In this document: positions 56,883-64,000 of the stretch, one piece after another
How positions within the stretch are numbered: position 1 is the first letter of the stretch
Layout: the number at the start of each line of letters is the position of its first letter
Assembly (NCBI GenBank): GCA_034440615.1
Contig: JAOTOM010004863.1
Coordinates: forward strand, 383,001 to 447,000
Reading direction: 5' to 3'
DNA: 64,000 nucleotides
DNA from: Ashinkailepas kermadecensis
Lineage: Eukaryota > Arthropoda > Thecostraca > Neolepadidae
Notes under the pieces: model-generated
Database searches by the model: none
What the model was told of the DNA's origin: nothing
What the model saw: only the letters and a program-made list of their open reading frames with translations
Position numbers and translations under genes: made by a program

Positions 56883-57395
56883 GTACGTGCCGCGACCGTC
56901 CGTCGGTACCTGTACCGCTACCTGTACCGGGTGCGGGCACATAATCAGTCGGGTACGTGCCGCGGCTGTCCGTCGGTGCCTGTACCGCCACCTGTATCAG
57001 GTGCGGGCGACATCATCATTCAGGTACATGCCGCGGCCGTCTGTCGGTACCTGTACTGTCTGTACCTGTACCGCTACTTGTACCAGGTACGGGCGACATC
57101 ATCAGTCAGGTACATGCCGCGGCCGTCTGTCGGTATCTGTACCGTCTGTACCTGTACCGCTACTTGTACCAGGTGCGGGCGACATCATCAGTCAGGTACA
57201 TGCCGCGGCCGTCTGTCGGTACCTATACTGTCTGTACCTGTACCGCTACTTGTACCAGGTGCGGGCGACATCATCAGTCAGGTACGTGCTGCGGCCGTCC
57301 GTAGTGCCTGTACCGCCACCTGTACCGCTACATGTACCGGGTGCGGGCACATAACAGTCAGGTACGTACCGCGGCCGTCTGTCGGTACCTGTAGC
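56820..57395 (+). repeat. tandem copies of the exon 4 end plus its 5' splice site
   Basis: Degenerate units of about 70-86 bp repeat the codons for RYLYQVR...DIISQ followed by GTACGT or GTACAT. Donor-like sites are at 56883 (used in the model), 56953, 57024, 57110, 57196, 57282 and 57362. The three middle spacings are exactly 86 bp. The exon frame stays open to 57401. Sites 57024 and 57282 are in frame with the exon; the others are not. Confidence 0.92.
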
Positions 57396-57723
57396 AGCTA
57401 GGTGCGTTCACCAGTGGAAGCTGTCGAGGTTTTTGACGCATTGCTGTTCAGTGATGAACATGGCGTGAAGGACAGGAATATGTCCCTTTCTGTTTCAGGT
57501 GGAGTTGTCTGCCCTTCTTATATAAGTTCAAAGGCGTAAGGTAGTTCCCGGAGTCATCTTAAAAATGGCGAGCAATTCACTCCAATTTTGGCTGGCATAA
57601 CGCATCCACTCCCCACTATTTAGCTCTCATCCTCTGGGTCGCATTGTTGTGCGATTCAGTGAAGCTTGCATAATCATGAGTTAAACTTTCGCGTGTGTAT
57701 TGTGCTACTCGTTGTCTGGGAAT
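57396..57723. other. TMEM198 intron 4, unassigned
   Basis: No feature recognised before the family C SINE remnant. Confidence 0.5.
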
Positions 57724-57838
57724 GCAGGGGAGTACAGGGTTTGATACCCGCGTTGTCCGTCTCTCCTACCGGAATGAAAGGCAGGCGACGCCACATTTCC
57801 TCAGCTGATTGGTGCGTCGTAGAGCCACAATCCAGAGA
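57724..57838 (+). mobile_element. SINE family C, copy 2 (decayed, 5' part degraded)
   Basis: Matches the 3' two thirds of the element at 41703: GGCAGGCGACGCCACAT, CTCAGCTG, GTGCGTCGTAGAGCCACA. The tRNA-like half is eroded (GGGTTTGATACCC remains as B-box-like sequence). It lies in TMEM198 intron 4, just before the last coding exon. Confidence 0.65.
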
Positions 57839-57891
57839 ATGTCACGCCCTTTGTCCTGCCGTGTCTTTTATGACCGTGATTGTGGTTCCAG

Positions 57892-58116
57892 GAGTACGTC
57901 CACTCACTGAATAACAAGTTGACGCAGCCCGGCGACCAGTCAACACTCCAGTCGGACTGCACGCGCATCACGTCCGTCAACGACCAGGCCGCTCTCACCG
58001 CCCTCTCTGAGTCGGAACACGAAGCCGAAGTTCTCAACCCGTCCGACGGTGCACAGCCGGACGTGGCGGACCAGGCCGAACGGCACCACCACGCGTACGG
58101 CGACCGAGTGTTGTGA
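57892..58116 (+). CDS. TMEM198: TMEM198-like, last coding exon (residues 299-372, stop TGA)
   Basis: The exon follows acceptor GTGGTTCCAG in phase 0 and runs 74 codons to TGA at 58114-58116. It encodes a hydrophilic C-terminus beginning EYVHSLNNKL, then a serine/threonine- and acid-rich stretch and a histidine-rich end (ERHHHAYGD). The family tail is poorly conserved, so assignment rests on phase, acceptor quality and codon use. The 3' part of a family C SINE ends about 54 bp before the acceptor. The 3' UTR start is GC-rich; its end is not identified. Confidence 0.8.
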   Translation, partial: EYVHSLNNKLTQPGDQSTLQSDCTRITSVNDQAALTALSESEHEAEVLNPSDGAQPDVADQAERHHHAYGDRVL

Positions 58117-58394
58117 GCGCGGCCGGCCGCCGGCGCTGCTGCCGTTTCAGTGGACATTGCCCCACCGTCTCAGCAGTTTTATATCAGCCACCGACTGCAC
58201 GCGGTGCGGTTGTCCGGATGCCGGGCGGGGCCGCCGCCTGTGGTGGTGGACAATCTTCGACGAGGGAGGTCGAGTCCAGTGCAGCGCGGTCGAGTCGAGT
58301 CGAGTCTGGAACGGTCGACTCGCCGCGAACTCGTGTTCGTATCTGTGATAGGAGGGTCAGCGGTGCCTTTGCGACAGCCAGTCGAGAGGCCGGC
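58117..58394. other. GC-rich sequence just after the TMEM198 stop
   Basis: Probably 3' UTR at least in part; no polyadenylation hexamer seen here. Confidence 0.45.
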
Positions 58395-58605
58395 TCGTCG
58401 GCGGGGAGGGCGGTTCGCCGCCGGAGAGGGCGGCTCGCCGGCGGAGAGGGCGGCTCGCCGGTGGGGAGGGCGGCTCGCCGGCGGGGAGGGCGGCTCGCCG
58501 GCGGGGAGGGCGGTTCGCCGCCGGAGAGGGCGGCTCGCCGGCGGGGAGGGCGGCTCGACGGTGGGGAGGGCGGCTCGCCGGCGGGGAGGGCGGCTCGCCT
58601 GCCGA
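58395..58605. repeat. 20-bp minisatellite (CGGCTCGCCGGCGGGGAGGG)
   Basis: About ten units, very GC-rich, open in several frames on both strands as an artefact. Confidence 0.95.
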
Positions 58606-58855
58606 GCGCGACGGCCAACCTCGGGAAGCAGAGCCAAGCCTGGCGGGCGAGTGCCGAGCCGCTTGGCTCGTGACTGATCCGAGGCCGGTTTGAGGCAACG
58701 CACGGCGCTGTGGCCAGGCCGAGTGGCGAGCTGGGCGTCCGAGAGGGTGCTCGGCGTGCACGTGTTAAGTCAGTGTCGCGCTGCGTGTAGTCAAGTTGAC
58801 AGACGTGTTGTATCGTGTTACTGGCGTGCGCATGCACACTGTGTCTCAGCTCCGT

Positions 58856-59290
58856 CGATGTGTGTGTGTATCGGTATGTGTTGGCAGTTGTGTGTGTGTG
58901 TGTGTGTGTGTGTGTCGGTATGTGATGGCGGGAGTTGTGTGTGTGTGTCGGCATGTGATGGTGGGAGTTGTGTGTGTGTGTCGGTATGTGTTGGCGGGAG
59001 TTGTGTGTGTGTGTCGGTATGTGTTGGCGGGAGTTGTGTGTGTCGGTATGTGATGGCGGGAGTTGTGTGTGTGTGTCGGTATGTGATGGCGGGAGTTGTG
59101 TGTGTGTGTGTCGGTATGTGTTGGCAGTTGTGTGTGTGTGTGTGTCGGTATGTGATGGCGGGAGTTGTGTGTGTGTCGGTATGTGTTGGCAGTTGTGTGT
59201 GGGTGGGTGTCGGTATGTGATGGTGGGAGTTGTGTGTGTGATGGCGGGAGTTGTGTGTGTGTGTTGGTATGTGTTGGCGGGAGTTGTGAG
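58856..59290. repeat. GT-rich minisatellite (TGTGTGTGTCGGTATGTGAT plus GGCGGGAGT)
   Basis: About twelve units of 30-45 bp with variable GT tracts. Confidence 0.95.
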
Positions 59291-59399
59291 CGAGACTGCG
59301 CGTGTTCACCGTTTCACTTGTGCTTTCTGACAGCGCGTCCGCAGTTTTGTTGTGGCGATTGTTCGCGTCACCTCGGCTTCTGCCAGCTCCAGTACCATG

Positions 59400-59830
59400 G
59401 TGATGCTGGCACTGCGGCAGATCTCGGTAGACCACGCGTGGGCTTGCGGTATATCTCGGTAGACCACGCGTGGCCCTGTGGTAGATCTCGGTAGACCACG
59501 TGTGACCGACTGTAGGTCCTGGCTGACCACTCGTGGACCTGCGGTAGATCTCGGTAGATCACTCGTGGACCTGCGGTATATCTCGGTAGACCACCCGTGG
59601 CCTGCGGCAGATCTCGGTAGACCACGCGTCTTACTGTAGATCTCGGAGGAGCACTCGCGGACCTGCCGCATGTATCGGCTCACGACGCGGGGATCTGCGG
59701 CAGATCTCTGCAGTCCACGCGTGGGCCTGCTGTGGATCTCGTTGGCCTGCTGTGGATCTCGAGGGACCGCATGTGATCACTGCAGATTTCGGTTTCCCAC
59801 CCATGGACCTATTCTAGATCTCGGTGAACC
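59400..59830. repeat. 30-bp minisatellite (TAGATCTCGGTAGACCACGC)
   Basis: About 13 degenerate units, with CGTGGACCTGCGG as the second half. Confidence 0.93.
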
Positions 59831-60627
59831 ACGTGCAGATTTCGAGGTATTCCTGTGTTGGGCCATTGCACACCAGCCACGCTCGTCGGCTGTGCGCTGC
59901 TCGTCAATACAGTCATCTATCATGCACGCTGTGTGTGTCCAGGCGACGTGGCACTCCAGGCGGTGACGACATCGGCTTAGGAAGCAGGTCAAGATCGAGG
60001 CGTAACCGTTTCGGTAGGGGAATAGATGCACGTGCCCGAAAAGGTACCACCGCCCTAGTCTCTGAAAACCCACCGAGAGCGGCGGGGGCTGTATCCATGT
60101 GGCAGCCATGTTGTATGTGCACATGCGTATTGGTTCCGCGGCCCTTTAAAAAAAAAATTATGTCAAAATTCATGGAATCTGTGTGAGCAACACATGTGCC
60201 AGCCCGCCTTTGCAATGGTTATACAAGATTCGGCAGTTTGTTTTAAAATAGGCAAAGTTTGATGCAATGAAGAAGTTTAAATCTCATATGTTTCCAGCCT
60301 AACTCCAGGAACAGTGCTTTTGCTCCTTATTCTACATAAAAAAATTGGAAACCCAAAGGGAATATCGAAATAACCATTGCGGAGGTCAACGCCTCTCAAT
60401 GCGGTATCGAGACATTTTATCGGAAAGTGATGAAGCATACTTTCTGTCTGATCTTTGCGACCTAAGCTCGTTTCATCCTCCACGTACAGAGCGACTCGCG
60501 TTCTCGGACGAGGCGTTCCGAGTGATTTGTAAGCATGACACCTTCGTCGCCTCATTTCGGCATCCGGTGGCCATCTGATCCGTTCAGTTCCTGGTTGGGC
60601 CGGATCAGTGGCGTGCCGCTGGTGCTG
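59831..60627. other. unassigned sequence
   Basis: No gene recognised; an A9 run near 60148. Confidence 0.45.
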
Positions 60628-60890
60628 GGACAACCGCTCAAACATGGGACAACCGCTCAAACATGGGACAACCGCTCAAACATGGGACAACCGCCCAAAC
60701 ATGGGACAACCGCCCAAACATGGGACAACCGCTCAAACATGGGACAACCGCTCAAACATGGGACAACCGCTCAAACATGGGACAACCGCCCAAACATGGG
60801 CAGGCAGGCGCTCAAACATGGGGAAGGCAGGCGCTCAAACATGGGGAAACCGCTCAAACATGGAGCAGGAAGGCGCTCATACACCTTGAC
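60628..60890. repeat. 19-bp minisatellite (ACAACCGCTCAAACATGGG)
   Basis: About ten regular units followed by variants with GGCAGGCGCTCAAACATGGG and a final GCGCTCATACACC. Confidence 0.95.
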
Positions 60891-61159
60891 ATACACCTTG
60901 ACACAGGAAGGCGCTCATACACCTGTAAGATATGCGAGTCTCTTTTCGGTAATTGCAGGCTTCCGACCTCCACAAAGCCGATAGATCAATACAGCAGGTA
61001 GTTAGCGGACCAGGCCGCCTCTGAAGGAATTATCGATGATCCGATGTATTGTATGCCATCTGGGCCACCGCTGCAACTCGCAGCAATCGATGGATCGATG
61101 ACTGATATCAGCCGGGCGCGGTGGGCGCTACCGGCGCGCCGGTGTCACCGGCCTCTACC

Positions 61160-62518
61160 GCCGGTACCGACAGTCTCTACCGTCGGTACTGACAATCTCT
61201 ACCGCCGGTACCGCCAGTCTCTACCGTCGGTACCGACAGTCTCTACCGCCGGTACCGACAGCCTCTACCGTCGGTACTGGCAATCTCTACCATCGGTACC
61301 GCCAGTCTCTACCGCCGGTACCGACAGTCTCTACCGCCGGTACCGACAGTCTCTACCGTCGGTACTGACAATCTCTACCGTCGGTACCGACAGTCTCTAC
61401 CGCAGGTACCGACAGTCTCTACCGTCGGTACTGACAATCTCTACCGTCGGTACTGACAATCTCTACCGCCGGTACCGACATTCTCTACCGCCGGTACCGA
61501 CAGTCTCTACCGTCGGTACTGACAATCTCTACCGTCGGTACCGCCAGTCTCTACCGTCGGTACCGACAGTCTCTACCATCGGTACCGACAGTCTCTACCG
61601 CCGGTACCGACAGCCTCTACCGCCGGTACCGACAGTCTCTACCGCCGGTACCGACAGTCTCTACCGTCGGTACTGGCAATCTCTACCGTCGGTACTGGCA
61701 GTCTCTACCGTCGGTACTGGCAGTCTCTATCGTCGGTACCGACAGTCTCTACCGCCGGTACCGACAGTCTCTACCGCCGCGCCGGTGTCACCAGCCTCTA
61801 CCGCCGGTACCGACAGTCTCTACCGTCGGTACCAACAGTCTCTACCGTCGGTACTGACAGTCTCTACCGTCGGTACCGACAGTCTCTACCGCCGCGCCGG
61901 TGTCACCAGCCTCTACCGCCGGTACCGACAGTCTCTATCGTCGGTACTGACAGTCTCTACCGTCGGTACCGACAGTCTCTACCACCGGTACCGACAGTCT
62001 CTACCGTCGGTACTGACAATCTCTACCGTCGGTATCGCCAGTCTCTACCGTCGGTACCGATAGTCTCTACCGTCGGTACTGACAGTCTCTACCGTCGGTA
62101 CTGACAGTCTCTACCGCCGGCACCGACAGTCTCTACCGCCGGTACCGACAGTCTCTACCGTCGGTACCGACAGTCTCTGCCGCCGGTACCGTCAGTCTCT
62201 ACCGCCGGTACTGGCAGTCTCTACCGCCGGCACCGACAGTCCCTACCGCCGGTACCGACAGTCTCTACCGCGGTACTGGCAGTCTCTACTGCCGGTACCG
62301 ACAGTCTCTACCGCCGGTACTGGCAGTCTCTACCGTCGGTACTGGCAATCTCTACCGTCGGTACTGGCAGTCTCTACCGTCCGTACTGGCAATCTCTACC
62401 GTCGGTACCGACAGTCTCTACCGTCGGTACCGTCAGCCTCTACCGTCAGAACCGCCGGTTTCTACCGTCGGTACCGCCAGTCTCTACCGCCGGTACCGAC
62501 AGTCTCTACCGGCGGTCT
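61160..62518. repeat. 1.36 kb 22-bp minisatellite (TACCGACAGTCTCTACCGCC)
   Basis: About 62 units with alternating variants (CCGCCGG, CCGTCGG; TACCGACAG, TACTGACAA, TACTGGCAG). The 339-codon frame at 61044-62063 is an artefact (three units equal 66 bp). Confidence 0.97.
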
Positions 62519-63512
62519 AATCTCTTTGGAGCATCGAAAGGGGTTCCAAAGAATATCCTTTCGGGGACCTACAGGGAGATCAAAGAGGATCAAAGAATGA
62601 TCCGTGGAGATCCTCCGGAGACCTACAGAAGTTCGCATGTAGATATTTTTAGAGAATCAAGAAGTTTCACAGAGATCCTTTTCGGGATCTACAGAAACCC
62701 CGATGGAGATCCCTTTGGAGTCGTACGAAGACACGCCTAAAAGCCACACAAAACCTCTTTTAGGGTTTCTTTTGGAGCTCCTTTCCGAGTTCCTATTGAA
62801 GGCTCTTTAAAAAGGAGCAATAGTGTGGAAATCATCCCGCCCACTGTCCTCTGAGATCAGCTCCTGTTTAATTTAGTGCGTCGAAGCCAGAGATGGAGGC
62901 TTTCAACACCAGCATCCAGCAAGGATCGCGATTTATTAAAACTTTGGTGACATTAGGCTTGTCAGGAAGGCAAATTGTGGTTAAAAAATAAAGTTGACTC
63001 GTCCTGGTGCTGATTCTTTCCATGACATTTGCTAGAAATTATGTTGGTGTTTGCGAAAAGCGTGCATATCATCAACTTTACCAGCTCAATCACGTGTACA
63101 GTGCTTCAACGGTGGTACCGCCCACGCCAATTGTTTTGGGTCTGTCGGCGTTTTTCCTATGTTGGTTTTCTTCAAGTCTGCCTGCATATTCATTAAGTCT
63201 CTTCGACGTACTCTGCGTGAAGCATCTGAACATGACAGAATGCGGTAGCGGAGCAGCTTGGAAGCGGCGCAGTCTTGCCAGCTGCCAGGACGTCGCCTCT
63301 TCGGCGTGTCGCTCTGTCGCCCACTAGCGCCGCCTGGCTATCGAGCCGCGAACCGGCGACGACTCTCGAGTCGGGCCTGCGTGCCCATCGGCGATGCCTG
63401 TCCGGCGACGGAAACGCCGCACCACCCCGAATAGTCGACGGCCGTCGTATGCCGAGTTGGCAGCCTTCCCACACGAAGACGTCCCGCAGCGAAGGGCGGA
63501 CGTCGGGATCAC
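62519..63512. other. unassigned; GGAGATCC-rich segment then AT-rich sequence
   Basis: 62520-62790 holds scattered imperfect GGAGATCCTTTCGGGGACCT and ACCTACAGA motifs, perhaps an old decayed minisatellite. AATAAA at 62987-62992 is the only obvious + strand polyadenylation hexamer I noted after the TMEM198 stop. Confidence 0.45.
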
Positions 63513-63600
63513 GGACGTCGCTGCCGACTACCAGACCGTCGGCGGTGGTTAGGGTCCGGACGCTGCCGACTACCAGACCGTCGGCTGTGGTTAGGGTCCG
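63513..63600. repeat. 41-bp direct duplication
   Basis: GACGCTGCCGACTACCAGAC...GTGGTTAGGGTCCG occurs twice, preceded by GACGTCG. Confidence 0.88.
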
Positions 63601-63604
63601 CACC

Positions 63605-63950
63605 CCGGCCGGTTGTGGTCGGCTGTGGTCGGATGTAGTCGACTGTGGTCGGTTGTGGTCGGCTCTGGTCGACTGTGATCGGCTCTGGTCGACTGTGGTC
63701 GGCTGGGGTTGGCTGTGGTCGGATGTGGTCGGCTGTGGTCGGTTATGGTCGGCTGTGGTCGGTTGTAGTCGACTGTGGTCGGATGTGGTCGGATGTGGTC
63801 GGCTCTGGTCGACTGTGATCGGCTCTGGTCGACTGTGGTCGGCTGGGGTTGGCTGTGGTCGGATGTGGTCGGCTGTGGTCGGCTGCGGTCGGCTGTGGTC
63901 GGTTGTGGTCGGCTGTGGTCGATTGTGGTCGGCTGTGGTCGACTCGTCGC
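63605..63950. repeat. 10-bp array (GGCTGTGGTC) with a 140-bp higher-order repeat
   Basis: About 34 decamers with variants (GGATGTGGTC, GACTGTGATC, GGCTCTGGTC, GGCTGGGGTT). A block of eight decamers starting GGCTCTGGTCGACTGTGATC at 63661 recurs in the same order at 63801, 140 bp later. Confidence 0.95.
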
Positions 63951-64000
63951 CAGCCGCCACCACGCTCTTTTGCTGCCACTTTGTCGATTGCCTAGTGTGG

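Noticed and set aside
58113..58703. Arginine/glycine- or proline-rich proteins after the TMEM198 stop
   Set aside because: Open frames on both strands through a 20-bp GC-rich array.
61044..62063. 339-codon frame (SLYRRYRQSLPSV type)
   Set aside because: Purely the 22-bp minisatellite read in three-unit periods.

Overview
The window reads as nuclear DNA of an invertebrate animal. Evidence is one spliced gene with canonical GT-AG introns, tRNA-headed SINEs flanked by target-site duplications, a hAT DNA transposon, decayed non-LTR retrotransposons and a very heavy load of micro- and minisatellites (roughly 30% of the window, adding up the arrays by eye). Short interstitial TTAGG/CCTAA runs and the general flavour make an arthropod, perhaps a crustacean, my best guess, but nothing here proves the taxon. 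Nothing looks bacterial. Most long open frames lie inside tandem arrays whose unit length is a multiple of three and are not genes.

The one clear gene is a TMEM198 homologue on the + strand. Its five coding exons are at 30919-31114, 45475-45585, 54720-55172, 56749-56882 and 57892-58116. They join with matching phases into 1119 nt, that is 372 codons plus a stop, spread over 27.2 kb. The product should be a seven-pass membrane protein of the TMEM198/DUF4203 family. An acceptor site just before the start codon suggests an upstream 5' UTR exon that I could not place.

Layout. 1-30.9 kb: no recognisable host gene; CT-rich microsatellite (0.32-0.9 kb), a 2.2 kb GTGTGGGTCAGCGG array, 29- and 31-bp arrays (15.7-20.1 kb), a 37-bp array (21.2-21.75 kb), a 65-bp CRE-bearing array (24.57-25.35 kb), an 89-bp array (27.8-28.2 kb), SINEs, and two decayed non-LTR fragments (25.67-26.54 and 27.5-27.8 kb). 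30.9-58.1 kb: the TMEM198 locus. Intron 1 (14.4 kb) carries SINEs, a hAT element with an exact 8-bp target duplication and several minisatellites. Intron 2 (9.1 kb) carries a compound microsatellite and a 2.6 kb 24-bp array. 58.1-64 kb: GC-rich and GT-rich arrays, the largest being a 22-bp array at 61.16-62.5 kb.

The most unusual signals are these. (1) Two tandem duplications inside TMEM198 are built from the 3' end of an exon plus its 5' splice site, giving four identical donors after exon 1 and about seven donor-like sites after exon 4. (2) A set of very short (38-55 bp) insertions with a shared core is flanked by 12-13 bp target duplications, like miniature retroposons. (3) Two SINE families with different tRNA-like heads share a central domain. 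(4) An array carries twelve perfect CRE palindromes.
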